From Christensenellaceae bacterium (GTDB lineage Bacteria; Bacillota; Clostridia; Christensenellales; Aristaeellaceae): DNA of 64,000 nucleotides. Below the pieces are notes generated by a model. That model saw nothing but the letters and a program-made list of their open reading frames with translations, was not told the origin of the DNA and did not search any database. This document shows, one piece after another, positions 45,681 through 55,665 of this stretch. Made by a program: the position numbers and the translations under genes. Location of the stretch: positions 1 through 64,000 of the forward strand of contig DUQK01000044.1 in assembly GCA_012837835.1 (NCBI GenBank), read 5' to 3'. Within the stretch, counting starts at the first letter, position 1. Every line of letters starts with the position of its first letter.

Positions 45681-45896
45681 AGTTGGGTTGAGCGGCTAAT
45701 AACATAACTCCTTATTTGAAAAGGATAGAAGTATTTATATTAATTCTATACCTTTACCTATCTACAATCTGTACAACAGCGTTAAAAGTAATCACCTTCA
45801 GGCTGTGGGCGTTTCAAAAAGGTAAAATTAATCACTGGTTAAACAGTTATATATATTTTTTTATGATTTTTTATGCAAAAAAATGATTAAAAGGTA

Positions 45897-45925
45897 TTGA
45901 CTTTTTTATTTTACACTGATATTAT
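45897..45925 (+). promoter_or_regulatory. Promoter of the tctBAC operon
   Basis: TTGACT (45897-45902) and TATTAT (45920-45925) with a 17-base spacer, leaving a leader of about 105 bases to tctB. Confidence 0.75.
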
Positions 45926-45931
45926 ATAAAC

Positions 45932-45941
45932 AACGTTCAGT
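45932..45941 (+). promoter_or_regulatory. Candidate IclR operator at the tctB promoter
   Basis: AACGTTCAGT lies just after the -10 box, over the likely transcription start. The same 10 bases occur twice between the IclR gene and the lyase gene at 50.5 kb, which suggests a shared regulator. Confidence 0.5.
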
Positions 45942-46036
45942 CAGTATAAAGTGATGTTCATAAATTGCGTGACTTTATAGTCTTGAAATTAGTTCTAAAA
46001 ATATGAAAATATTAAATAAAGGCGGGGACTATACAG

Positions 46037-46516
46037 ATGACTAATCAAAATAATAATCCTATCAGAAAATGGAATGCGGGCGCAATAGTTGGTGTGTTGT
46101 TTACTTCGTGCAGCGTCTATTACTTTGTGAAATCCTTTGAATATCCTTATCGGAATCGGTTTGGTGTCGGACCCGGTCTTTTTCCTCGCTGGGTTTCGTT
46201 ACTGGCCATTGTTGCAGGTGTTGTATATACGCTTGTTTCTATCTTTAAAGATAAGTTTACAGTGGGCGATACTTTTCCACATGGCAAGGAGCTTTTAAAC
46301 GTACTTACTACTATCCTAGCGATTTTGGTTTTTGTTTTGATTGTAAAGCAAACGGGCTTTTTAGTCGCCAGCGTACTTTTGTTGTTTGTTCTTTTTATCC
46401 GCTCCTATCCTGTCTGGAAAGCACTGCTATACGCAATAATTGTATCTGCAATTGTCTTTGCTATATTTAAAATCGGTTTTAGTGTCCCAATACCTGTTAA
46501 CAGGTGGGGATTTTAA
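46037..46516 (+). CDS. Tripartite tricarboxylate transporter, small subunit TctB
   Basis: A 159-residue protein with four hydrophobic helices: AGAIVGVLFTSCSVYYFVKS near 13, the conserved GVGPGLFPRWVS loop near 41, and two more helices around 85-150. TctB pairs with the large subunit TctA. It is the first gene of a B-A-C operon and ends 17 bases before tctA. Confidence 0.85.
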   Translation: MTNQNNNPIRKWNAGAIVGVLFTSCSVYYFVKSFEYPYRNRFGVGPGLFPRWVSLLAIVAGVVYTLVSIFKDKFTVGDTFPHGKELLNVLTTILAILVFVLIVKQTGFLVASVLLLFVLFIRSYPVWKALLYAIIVSAIVFAIFKIGFSVPIPVNRWGF

Positions 46517-46533
46517 GTAGGGAGGGGACTTCA

Positions 46534-48036
46534 ATGGTAGAAGCATTTTCAAGTTTGTATGAGGGAATCCTCATTGCTATTACACCGGAGAACATCTTAT
46601 ACTGTTTTATTGGCTGTATGGTAGGCATGCTTGTAGGGGTGTTGCCTGGAATCGGTCCAAGTGAGGCGACGGCTCTACTGATACCTCTAAGCTATGGTTT
46701 GGATTCTGTTACAGCCATCATCATGTTATGTGGTATCTACTATGGCGGCATGTATGGTGGGACAATTACATCTGTATTAATAAATACACCCGGGGAGGCT
46801 GCGTCTGTTATTACCTGCCTGGACGGGTACCCATTAGCAATGCAAGGAAGGGCGGGGGTTGCGCTTAAGGTTGCTGCGGTTGGTTCTTTTGTAGGCGGCA
46901 TAAGCTCAACATTTGGTCTTGCGTTGTTGGGCCCTGCTGTTGCCGACTTTGCATTGAGCTTTGGCCCCAGCGAGTTGTTTGCTCTATTAGTATTTGGAAT
47001 GTCGACGGTTATCGGATTGATGGGTAAATCTTTAATACGTGGGCTTATAGCTGTTTGTATTGGTCTGTCTTTAGCCTTGGTAGGTATGGATCCTATTTCC
47101 GGGACAATTCGCTACGGATTTGGAATAAGAGAATTGGTTAGTGGTTTGGATGTTGTTACCCTCTCAATGGGTCTGTTCGGTCTGAGTGAAATACTCGTAG
47201 GTATGGAAAATCTTAGCGTTGCCGGAAAGGCAACTGCAATAAACTCATCGAAACTTCTGCCTGAAGAGGTTAGACCGACTGTTATGTCTATTATCCGTGG
47301 TAGTTTTTTGGGCTTCTTCATGGGTCTAATTCCTGGTACAAGTTCGGCTGTTCCGGCGCTGATTTCATACTCAATGGAGAAAAACCTCTCTAAACATCCT
47401 GAAAAGTTCGGTACTGGAGTACCAGAAGGTGTTGCCGGTCCGGAAACTGCTAATAATTCCTATGTTGGCGGTGCGATGATACCGCTCTTTACGCTGGGAA
47501 TACCTTGTTCACCCACGATAGCCATTTTGATGGGGGCATTTATGATGCATGGCATGACTCCCGGTCCGACATTGTTTATAACTAACCCCGACGTAATTTG
47601 GGGTACCATCGCCAGTATGTTTGTAGGCAACATTATTTTGCTTATACTTAATCTGCCTCTTGCAGGCATGTGGGCTAAGCTTGCCGATGTTCCCAGTAAA
47701 CTTCTGTATCCGGTTGTGTTGATTGTTGCAATGATGGGTGCCTATACGGTAGATAACAGTGTTTTCGGCATTGTTGTAATGCTTATTTCGGGTGTAATCG
47801 GATATGTGTTGAAAAAGCTTGATATTCCTCTTGCTCCAACTATACTGGTCTTCGTTTTAGCTGATATGATGGAGCAAAATCTGCTGCAGTCACTTAAAAT
47901 TAATAGCGGTATAGGCGGCTTGTTTAAAAGCACAACTGCCCTTGTCTTGCTCATTGCATCAGTAGTTGTAATTACCTTTAGCTTGATTGCAGAGCTTAAA
48001 AATAAGAAAAGTGCGTTACTTACCCACGATGAGTAA
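46534..48036 (+). CDS. Tripartite tricarboxylate transporter, large subunit TctA
   Basis: About 500 residues with about twelve helices. Signature stretches are GCMVGMLVGVLPGIGPSEAT near 27, YYGGMYGGTITSVLINTPGE near 67 and the second-half repeat GLIPGTSSAVPALISYSMEK near 264. TctA is the permease of these solute-binding-protein-dependent secondary transporters. The ATG at 46534 is chosen because GGAGGGGA precedes it. Confidence 0.93.
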   Translation: MVEAFSSLYEGILIAITPENILYCFIGCMVGMLVGVLPGIGPSEATALLIPLSYGLDSVTAIIMLCGIYYGGMYGGTITSVLINTPGEAASVITCLDGYPLAMQGRAGVALKVAAVGSFVGGISSTFGLALLGPAVADFALSFGPSELFALLVFGMSTVIGLMGKSLIRGLIAVCIGLSLALVGMDPISGTIRYGFGIRELVSGLDVVTLSMGLFGLSEILVGMENLSVAGKATAINSSKLLPEEVRPTVMSIIRGSFLGFFMGLIPGTSSAVPALISYSMEKNLSKHPEKFGTGVPEGVAGPETANNSYVGGAMIPLFTLGIPCSPTIAILMGAFMMHGMTPGPTLFITNPDVIWGTIASMFVGNIILLILNLPLAGMWAKLADVPSKLLYPVVLIVAMMGAYTVDNSVFGIVVMLISGVIGYVLKKLDIPLAPTILVFVLADMMEQNLLQSLKINSGIGGLFKSTTALVLLIASVVVITFSLIAELKNKKSALLTHDE

Positions 48037-48117
48037 GCCTTGTCGCCCACATGGCGTATTATGGTTGATGAACACGGGTTGTTCCGTGATCACAATAATA
48101 AAAAGGAGGATAACACA

Positions 48118-49083
48118 ATGAAGAGAGTCTTTTCGATTTTCTTGGTTCTGTCCCTGTTCCTGGCGCCTTTAGCATTTGCTGAAGATGCCGCAGCAAAATT
48201 TCCCGAGCGTGAAATCCGCATCATCGTGCCATACGATGCTGGCGGTGCGTCTGACATGACCTCACGCATCATCGCAACCGGACTGGAAGCTGCCCTAAAA
48301 GGCACGGTACTGGTTGAAAACCGTTCAGGAGGTTCCGGCAGCGTTGGTATGACTTATGCACGTGAATCTGCAGCCGATGGCCATACCATTTGTTACATTC
48401 CCGTTGAGCTGGTCATGCAAAAAATTCTTGGAATTTCGGATTTAGTTCCTGAAGATTTTGCCTTTATCGGCCGTTTAACTGAGGTGCCCGCTGCACTGAC
48501 AGTTAAGTCAGATGACGATCGCTTTAACAGCGTGGATGACTTTATCAAGTATGCACAGGCAAATCCGGGTAAGGTTACCGTTGGCAACTCCGGCACCGGT
48601 TCCATCTGGCACATTGCCGCAACGCGTCTTGAAGAAGAAACACAAACCCAGTTCAACCATATTCCTTATGACGGAGCTGCTCCGGCAGTAACTTCCCTGA
48701 TGGGTGGTCATATTGATGCCGTTACCGTTAACCCAGGCGAAGTTTTGGCAGGGGTTGAAGCCGGTAAATTGAAGGTTCTTGCGCTCATGACTGAGGAACG
48801 CGATACCGTAAGCTTTGCCGACATCCCCACACTTAAAGAGTCTGGGATTGATGTTGTTATAGGCGGTTGGGGAGCTATGGGTGTACCGAAAGACACGCCG
48901 CAAGCAGTTGTTGACAAGCTGAGCGCTGCTCTTGAGCAGGCTGCTTCAACGGAAGAGTTCAAGAAATTCATTGCTGAGCGCGGCATGATTGTCCATTACA
49001 TGGACGCAGCTTCAGCTACTGAGTTTATCGATGAGCAGGCCGTTTTCTTCAACGATATGCTTAGCAACATGGATCTGGATTAA
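48118..49083 (+). CDS. Tripartite tricarboxylate transporter substrate-binding protein TctC
   Basis: About 321 residues. Signal peptide 1-21 (FLAPLAFAED) and a Bug/TctC-type fold with the ligand loop IRIIVPYDAGGASDMTSRI near 36, VENRSGGSGSVGMTYA near 63 and the second ligand loop VTVGNSGTGSIWHIAATRLE near 140. No lipobox cysteine is present. AAGGAGG precedes the ATG at 48118. Neighbouring sugar-acid genes suggest an aldonate, uronate or related acid as ligand. Confidence 0.92.
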   Translation: MKRVFSIFLVLSLFLAPLAFAEDAAAKFPEREIRIIVPYDAGGASDMTSRIIATGLEAALKGTVLVENRSGGSGSVGMTYARESAADGHTICYIPVELVMQKILGISDLVPEDFAFIGRLTEVPAALTVKSDDDRFNSVDDFIKYAQANPGKVTVGNSGTGSIWHIAATRLEEETQTQFNHIPYDGAAPAVTSLMGGHIDAVTVNPGEVLAGVEAGKLKVLALMTEERDTVSFADIPTLKESGIDVVIGGWGAMGVPKDTPQAVVDKLSAALEQAASTEEFKKFIAERGMIVHYMDAASATEFIDEQAVFFNDMLSNMDLD

Positions 49084-49095
49084 ATATCGAATATA

Positions 49096-49135
49096 CAAAA
49101 GCGGCGTACCCAATGTATTCGGTATGCCGCTTTTG
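49096..49135 (+). terminator. Terminator after tctC
   Basis: A long stem (AAAAGCGGC with GCCGCTTTT, extended through TACC/GGTA) 13 bases past the stop. Confidence 0.75.
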
Positions 49136-49160
49136 TAAGAATTTACAGAAAGGAATCTAT

Positions 49161-49502
49161 ATGGAGTTGTCCCTTGGCGCCGGAATTCTTGCCTTTATAT
49201 TCCCTGCTTTTGTCTTATTCATGTCATTATGCTATCTGATTGGTCGTCCTAAACCGGATAATAAGCTGATTGGATTTCGTACAGAGCGTAGCATGTCCAG
49301 TCCGGAAGCTTGGAAACGCGGCCAATACCTGTTTGGCAGGCAGCTCTTTATAGGGGCGTTGGTTGCGGGTTTGTTCGGTTTCGGTTTCCTTTCGGTTTCT
49401 AGCATATTTCTTAAAGTTGTTCTAATCCTTATGCAAATTATTGCTGTTAGCTTTTTTGGAATGCTTACAGAATTTATCCTTCGAAAAGAACTGGGGAAAT
49501 AA
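49161..49502 (+). CDS. SdpI-family membrane protein
   Basis: A 113-residue protein with three hydrophobic helices and the SdpI-type cytoplasmic loop NKLIGFRTERSMSSPEAWKR near 36, then GQYLFGRQLF. SdpI of Bacillus subtilis is an immunity and signalling protein for the SdpC toxin, but most relatives have no known role, and no toxin gene is nearby. The ATG at 49161 follows AAAGGAA; an in-frame ATG at 49113 falls inside the terminator stem. Confidence 0.78.
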   Translation: MELSLGAGILAFIFPAFVLFMSLCYLIGRPKPDNKLIGFRTERSMSSPEAWKRGQYLFGRQLFIGALVAGLFGFGFLSVSSIFLKVVLILMQIIAVSFFGMLTEFILRKELGK

Positions 49503-49642
49503 GTATAAGTAAAGACTCAACCAAGTTTTATTGAATGATTTTACCAATTGAGCCTAAGGGCAACTTCTACATTAGTAATGTACTTATAGTATTAATTATA
49601 ATGTGTTGCCTATTCTGAACTAATTATTCGTAAGAGCTATCT

Positions 49643-50467
49643 TTAAAAATCTTCAGGATTTACTGAAGGACGCATTTGTGCGGCGGGCAACTGATGGGCG
49701 TTAGTAATCAGAACGCTGCAAACGCGAGATATAATCTTAGCATATTCGTCAAGAAGCTCATCTCTCATACTGATAGTTGTACCTGAAATACTTATTGCTC
49801 CGCAGGGGTAGCCGGTGGCGTCGCGTATAGCTACCGCCACGCACTTAATGCCTAGAGTTTCCTCTTCGCAATCAATAGCATAACCGCGATTGCGAATACT
49901 CTCAATTTCGCTTTCAAGTTGCTCTCGTGTTGTGATGGTATTAGGTGTAAGTGCTGGCAGTTTCCATCTATGAAGCACTTCCTCAAATTCTTCATCAGGT
50001 AAATATGCTAGCATAGCTTTTCCGCAACCGGTACAGTGCATAGGCAAACGCTTACCTGCAATAGAGTAATTACCAATACGTACACTGGGATACACGCCCT
50101 CCAAATACAACACCTGCCCTTCCACATGGGTGGTCAAGTATATGATTTCACCAGTTTTAACTTGTAATTCCTCTAAAAATGGTAAAGCGTATTGGATGAT
50201 TGGCATAGAGGTTCGTAGATTATAACTCAAAGTCATTACATTATAACCCAGCTGGTAAGTTTGTGAATGTGGCGAATAGATTAAATAACCTTTGCTTTCA
50301 AGCGTACGTATAAGATTCAATGCAGTGCTCTTGGGTATTCCCAAATGGCTGCTAATCTGTGAAAGCTTAAGTTCTCGCTGTGTAGGCGAAAAGCATTCAA
50401 GTATATTGAGTGCCTTAATAACGGAATTAACCAGCGTACCTTTTGTATCAATTGATTGTCGTGTCAT
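49643..50467 (-). CDS. IclR-family transcriptional regulator
   Basis: A 274-residue protein. The N-terminal winged helix shows LKLSQISSHLGIPKSTALNL near 38, then IRTLESKGYLIY; the C-terminal effector domain has LPMHCTGCGKAMLAYLPDEE near 133 and GYAIDCEEETLGIKCVAVAI near 194, then RDATGYPCGAISISG. IclR proteins of this kind (KdgR-like) repress sugar-acid genes. It is divergent from the lyase-aldolase-kinase genes and two AACGTTCAGT boxes lie in the shared intergenic region. Confidence 0.92.
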   Translation of the reverse strand: MTRQSIDTKGTLVNSVIKALNILECFSPTQRELKLSQISSHLGIPKSTALNLIRTLESKGYLIYSPHSQTYQLGYNVMTLSYNLRTSMPIIQYALPFLEELQVKTGEIIYLTTHVEGQVLYLEGVYPSVRIGNYSIAGKRLPMHCTGCGKAMLAYLPDEEFEEVLHRWKLPALTPNTITTREQLESEIESIRNRGYAIDCEEETLGIKCVAVAIRDATGYPCGAISISGTTISMRDELLDEYAKIISRVCSVLITNAHQLPAAQMRPSVNPEDF

Positions 50468-50515
50468 GAAAACCTGCTACTTTCTTTTAATCTATATGTC
50501 TTCTTGAAGCAGCAT

Positions 50516-50567
50516 AACGTTCAGTTATTATGCCGTTTCACTGTAAGTATACATCAAAACGTTCAGT
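50516..50567. promoter_or_regulatory. Pair of candidate IclR operators
   Basis: AACGTTCAGT occurs at 50516-50525 and 50558-50567, 42 bases apart (about four helical turns), in the gap between the IclR gene and the lyase gene. A related CGTTTCACTG half lies between them. The same box sits at the tctB promoter. Confidence 0.55.
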
Positions 50568-50781
50568 AATACAAAACAAAAGTTGTTTTTGAGGAGTAAA
50601 TAAGATTTCATTGTAAGTATGCGAAATTTTAAGAAAAACCATGCATGTACAAGCAGTAAATAGGTATAAGCGAGATGTTAATATATAATTTTCTGAAGGA
50701 AATCCCTTAATGATGAATCACTATATAAATTATTAGTACAATCAACTATATTAAATGTACAAAGAAAGGACGTATACTATT

Positions 50782-51666
50782 ATGAAGAAACTTTACGGTG
50801 TCATCACTGCTATGACAACACCATTTGACGAAGATGGCGAGGTGAATTTGTCTGCACTTGAAAAGCAAACAGAATTCTTAATCGAAAAAGGCGTTAACTG
50901 CCTATATCCCTGTGGTACTACAGGTGAAATGTATCTCTGTTCTGCCGATGAACGTGAAAAAATTGCAGAAACTGTGGTTAATACAGCCGCTGGCCGTGTA
51001 ACGGTTTTCGTACATGTTGGAGCTATGACCCAAAACGAAACTATACGCCTAGCCCAGCATGCCGAATCAATAGGCGCTGATGGTATTGGTGTTGTAACTC
51101 CCAGCTATTTTACTGTTGACGACCGCGCTATGATTGAATACTACAAGACTATCTGTCGGAGCGTTTCGCCGGATTTTCCGGTATATGCTTATGCTATTCC
51201 GCAGCTTGCGCATAATGGCTTAAGTTGTGAGGTTTTGGATGCAGTCTGTGCCGAGTGTCCAAACTTAGTAGGCATAAAATACAGCCTTGCAGACATGACC
51301 CAACTACTTAAGTATAAACGTGTTAATAATGGAAATTTCTCGGTTGTATTTGGTGCAGACCATTTGTTCCTTTCCGCGCTAATTATGGGCTGCGACGGTA
51401 CGGTTTCCGGCTGTTCGGGTCCTTTCCCTGAGCCGTTCGTAGATGTTTATAACAAGTTTCTTGCGGGCGACATGGCTCTTGCCCTAGAAGCGCAGAATCG
51501 TGCGACTGATTTGGTGTGGCTGATGAAAGGCGGAGCTGATATGTCCATTTTCAAAAACATACTAACCATGCGCGGCGTGCCCGGCGGGTATGTGCGCAGG
51601 CCATTGCTGGATCTTACACAGGAAGCCGTTACAAAATTACATGCTGAAGTTGAAAAATACCTGTAG
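50782..51666 (+). CDS. DapA/NAL-family lyase (probable 2-keto-3-deoxy sugar acid aldolase)
   Basis: A protein of about 294 residues with the class I aldolase TIM barrel. GVITAMTTPFDEDGEVNLSAL at the start is given as GVITAMTTPFDEDGE; CGTTGEMYLC near 43 carries the GTTGE motif; YAYAIP near 133 carries the catalytic tyrosine and VGIKYS near 162 the Schiff-base lysine. The family includes dihydrodipicolinate synthase, N-acetylneuraminate lyase and KDG aldolase. Context with KDPG aldolase and KDG kinase favours a sugar-acid lyase, but the substrate is not certain. The ATG at 50782 matches the family N-terminus; an ATG at 50755 precedes the GAAAGGA site. Confidence 0.82.
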   Translation: MKKLYGVITAMTTPFDEDGEVNLSALEKQTEFLIEKGVNCLYPCGTTGEMYLCSADEREKIAETVVNTAAGRVTVFVHVGAMTQNETIRLAQHAESIGADGIGVVTPSYFTVDDRAMIEYYKTICRSVSPDFPVYAYAIPQLAHNGLSCEVLDAVCAECPNLVGIKYSLADMTQLLKYKRVNNGNFSVVFGADHLFLSALIMGCDGTVSGCSGPFPEPFVDVYNKFLAGDMALALEAQNRATDLVWLMKGGADMSIFKNILTMRGVPGGYVRRPLLDLTQEAVTKLHAEVEKYL

Positions 51667-51683
51667 TGAAAGAGTGAGATTGT

Positions 51684-52664
51684 ATGAACAGCAAAGAAGA
51701 AATTGATTCTGTTGAAATCATTAAAAATATCGGGATAATTCCCGTAATAAATATTCCTAATCCGACTTTGGCGGAGCCTTTGGCTAAAGCGCTATCTGAT
51801 GGCAATTTACCGCTGATTGAAGTTACGTTACGCAATGATTCAGCGCTTGAGTCAATTAAACGTATTAAGGAAGCCTATCCTGATATGCTTGTCGGGGCGG
51901 GAACTGTACTATCGTGCGAACAGGTGGAACAAGCTCTGGAAGCGGGTGCAGAATATATCGTTACTCCTGGGTTCAATCCTAAGGTTGTTAAGAAGTGTCT
52001 TGATTCTAATGTTCCGGTAATCCCCGGTTGTGTAACCCCTGCCGAAATTGAAGCCGGGCGTGAAATGGGTTTGCGTATTTTCAAATTCTTTCCATCAGAA
52101 CAACTAGGTGGAGTTAAAACAATTAAGGAACTATGCGGTCCTTATAGAGATATTAGCTTTGTCGCAACCTCAGGCATAACTATACAAAACATTCCTTCAT
52201 ACCTTGCAAGTGAGCATGTGGCAGCAGTGGGGGGCAGCTGTATGGCTCCTGCGGAACTTATACAAGATGAAAAATGGCAGGAGATTACATCTCTTTCCCG
52301 TGCTGCTGTACGTGCAGCCTTAGGATATAAGCTAATGCACGTAGGCGTCAACGGCGCAAGTGCTGCCGAGAGCGAAACCAATGCACGTCGTTTTTCGGAG
52401 ATTTTCGATATGTCCTATAAAAAAGGCAATCGCTCTGATTTTGCGGGAACCGCTGTAGAATTCTGTAAAGTTCCGTTCCCGGGTGAGAAAGGACATATCG
52501 CTATTGGTGTTCTATCTGTGGAACGTGCCATTGCCGATTTGAACAGACGCGGAATAAGCTTTCGCGAGGATATGCGTACTTTAGATGCCAAGGGAAGGCT
52601 TGTTGCTATCTATCTTGAAGAGGAAATTGGCGGTTTTGCTGTTCATCTTATCAAGTATGAGTAA
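51684..52664 (+). CDS. KDPG/KHG aldolase fused to a VOC-like domain
   Basis: A 326-residue two-domain protein. Residues 1-205 are a KDPG aldolase with GIIPVI near 17, IEVTLRN near 45, VGAGTVLS near 71, GCVTPAEI near 117 and the Schiff-base lysine in IFKFFPSEQLGG near 135. Residues 210-326 resemble a glyoxalase/VOC fold (LMHVGVNGASAAESETNARR, then HIAIGVLSVERAIADLNRRG). The plain enzyme is about 210 residues, so the C-terminal domain is an addition, possibly a sugar-acid isomerase or ligand sensor. It follows the lyase gene after 17 bases. Confidence 0.88.
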   Translation: MNSKEEIDSVEIIKNIGIIPVINIPNPTLAEPLAKALSDGNLPLIEVTLRNDSALESIKRIKEAYPDMLVGAGTVLSCEQVEQALEAGAEYIVTPGFNPKVVKKCLDSNVPVIPGCVTPAEIEAGREMGLRIFKFFPSEQLGGVKTIKELCGPYRDISFVATSGITIQNIPSYLASEHVAAVGGSCMAPAELIQDEKWQEITSLSRAAVRAALGYKLMHVGVNGASAAESETNARRFSEIFDMSYKKGNRSDFAGTAVEFCKVPFPGEKGHIAIGVLSVERAIADLNRRGISFREDMRTLDAKGRLVAIYLEEEIGGFAVHLIKYE

Positions 52665-52875
52665 AGTTAGATTGATGCTTGAATTAATAATATTATGATG
52701 AGTGTGCTGGAACACCAAAAATGTATTGGAAAGGTATTTGTACGGTACATGTAAACAATATCAAATGCAACTAATATAATTTTGTTATTGTTGTATTTGT
52801 TAGGGGATTCAGAACCTATCCTATTTTCAGGGTACCTTTGCTGAATATAGTATATAAGGAGATATGACAAAAAGA

Positions 52876-53898
52876 ATGAAAAAAGTTGTTGGTTTTGGAG
52901 ATTTCTTGGTACGCCTAGGCGCACCGGGTTATCAACGGTTTATACAGTGCAATCAGTTTGATATCAACTACACAGGCGCTGAAGCAAATGTCTGCGTTTC
53001 GCTTTCTATGATGGGTATAGAAACCGAGTTTGTTACTCGGCTGCCGGACAATGACATTGCTCGTGCAGGGCTTGCCACTTTGCGCAAATATGGAGTAGGT
53101 GTGAGCCATGTTGCCTTTGGTGGAGAGCGCATGGGCGCATTCTATGTTGAAAAAGGCGCTTCGCAAAGACCGGGTAAAGTTGTTTACGACCGCAAGTATA
53201 CATCAATTGCGACCTCAAAGCCTGAAGACTTTAACTGGGATGCAATATTCCAAGGCGCAGAACGCCTTCACATGACAGGGATTACTCCGGCGTTAAGTGA
53301 AACCATGCCCGAGGTTTTTGCCCATGCCATCTCTGAAGCGCGAAAGCGCGGGGTGAAAGTTAGTTGCGACCTTAATTATAGAAAAAACATGTGGACTGAA
53401 TCTCAAGCTAAGGCATGCATGGAAAAGGTTTTACCCAGCATTGATTTGGTAATAGCTAACGAAGAAGATGCGGAAAAAGTTCTTGGGATTAAGGCTGAGG
53501 GCTCAAATGTCGTGTCCGGACAATTAAGCCACGAAGGTTATGTTGATGTTGCACGCAGCATTTGTGAGCGTTATGGTGTGCCTGAAGTTGCAATAACGCT
53601 GCGAAAGAGCATCAGTGCATCAGATAATGAATGGGCAGCTCTTCTTTACACAGATAATAGACCTTATTTCTCACGGAATTATTCAATACATATCGTTGAC
53701 AGAGTTGGAGGAGGGGACTCTTTCTGCGCAGGACTTCTTTACGGAAAAGTCAAAGGGTTTGACCCTCAGCGCAATATTGAATATGCAGCTGCCGCTTCGT
53801 GCCTCAAGCATTCCATTGAGATGGATTTCAATCTTTCGTCCGTAGAAGAAGTTGAGCGCCTCATGTCTGGTGATGGTTCCGGACGTGTGCTGCGTTGA
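52876..53898 (+). CDS. 2-keto-3-deoxygluconate kinase (PfkB family)
   Basis: A protein of about 340 residues of the ribokinase fold. The N-terminus reads KKVVGFGDFLVRLGAPGYQR, the substrate region NYTGAEANVCVSLSMMGIET lies near 35, and the ATP/catalytic motif DRVGGGDSFCAGLLYGK near 276 contains the base aspartate. The KDG kinase type is indicated by RLGAPGYQRFIQ and by the neighbouring KDPG aldolase. Either the ATG at 52876 or one at 52864 is possible; AAGGAG at 52856 is close to the first. A 200-base gap separates it from the aldolase gene, and a terminator follows. Confidence 0.88.
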   Translation: MKKVVGFGDFLVRLGAPGYQRFIQCNQFDINYTGAEANVCVSLSMMGIETEFVTRLPDNDIARAGLATLRKYGVGVSHVAFGGERMGAFYVEKGASQRPGKVVYDRKYTSIATSKPEDFNWDAIFQGAERLHMTGITPALSETMPEVFAHAISEARKRGVKVSCDLNYRKNMWTESQAKACMEKVLPSIDLVIANEEDAEKVLGIKAEGSNVVSGQLSHEGYVDVARSICERYGVPEVAITLRKSISASDNEWAALLYTDNRPYFSRNYSIHIVDRVGGGDSFCAGLLYGKVKGFDPQRNIEYAAAASCLKHSIEMDFNLSSVEEVERLMSGDGSGRVLR

Positions 53899-53945
53899 TT
53901 TTTTATCAAGGTACAGGGTATTGTAAAATATCTTGCTTTACACTA

Positions 53946-53986
53946 AACCCCCTTGAAAAACTCTGTTTTCAAGGGGGTTCTTTTTT
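53946..53986 (+). terminator. Terminator after the KDG kinase gene
   Basis: A 14-bp stem (AACCCCCTTGAAAA with TTTTCAAGGGGGTT) followed by a T run at 53981-53987, next to the tRNA-Trp 3' end. On the other strand the same stem may help end the tRNA transcript. Confidence 0.85.
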
Positions 53987-54060
53987 TGGCAGGGGCAGAA
54001 AGACTCGAACTCTCAACAAAGGTTTTGGAGACCCACGTGTTGCCATTACACCATGCCCCT
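53987..54060 (-). tRNA. tRNA-Trp(CCA)
   Basis: A 74-base gene with encoded CCA. Acceptor AGGGGCA pairs with TGCCCCT, the anticodon loop is CTCCAAA giving CCA, and the T-arm has GAGTTCGAGTC. It is on the minus strand between the KDG kinase and GAPDH genes. Confidence 0.94.
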
Positions 54061-54194
54061 ATAAGCAAAAGGAATTATAAGCAATATTACGGCTTATGTC
54101 AAGCAAAATTGTCGGGACGCATTCTGCCCGCTTGGGTTTATGGGATACGAAAAATAGAGTTTTTGCTTGCTAAAAAACGTAGCTGTTGTTATAA

Positions 54195-55262
<1,068 letters not shown>

Positions 55263-55286
55263 TTTAAGCATAACATCAAATATTTT

Positions 55287-55311
55287 TCGGGAGATATTCC
55301 TCCCGATTTTT
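55287..55311 (+). terminator. Terminator after the GAPDH gene
   Basis: TCGGGAG (55287-55293) and CTCCCGA (55300-55306) with a 6-base loop, followed by TTTTT. Confidence 0.8.
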
Positions 55312-55391
55312 ATTGCGGTTTTATAGGCCTGCAGCTTTGATATTAGGTATAATGCAGTGCTTAAGTTTGCATATATTTTCCATATATTATA

Positions 55392-55544
55392 CTTATCTCA
55401 GCCTAAATCAGCTTTATCTTGCGCGCCTTTTCCGATTTGTCTTTGCTTTGTTCAGTCAACATAACGCCGCTATGTTTCCTTTGCCAAGCTTTGCCAAATC
55501 AAAAAATTCACTGCAATCTATGTGCTGCTTTAAACTGAGATAAG
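55392..55544 (+). repeat. Dispersed 153-bp intergenic repeat, copy 2
   Basis: Same element as at 38991-39143, without gaps and about 90% identical by eye. Here the ends form a 12-bp perfect inverted repeat (TACTTATCTCAG at 55390-55401 and CTGAGATAAGTA at 55535-55546). It lies between the GAPDH terminator and the promoter of the caspase-like gene. Confidence 0.85.
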
Positions 55545-55612
55545 TACTAAGAGCTTTTTGTAACAGATATAGTGTGCTATATTTCAAAATTGAATACAAT
55601 TAGTAACGAATA

Positions 55613-55641
55613 TTGACAGCTGTGTTTCGCCGTGTTAACAT
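55613..55641 (+). promoter_or_regulatory. Promoter of the caspase-like gene
   Basis: TTGACA (55613-55618) and TAACAT (55636-55641), 17-base spacer. The leader would be under 20 bases, with GGGAGG directly inside it. Confidence 0.65.
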
Positions 55642-55665
55642 TAAAACGACGGGGAGGTGGTACAC

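Noticed and set aside
49161..49502. Bacteriocin immunity gene
   Set aside because: The SdpI-type loop is present but no SdpC-like toxin or export genes are nearby, so immunity is not claimed.
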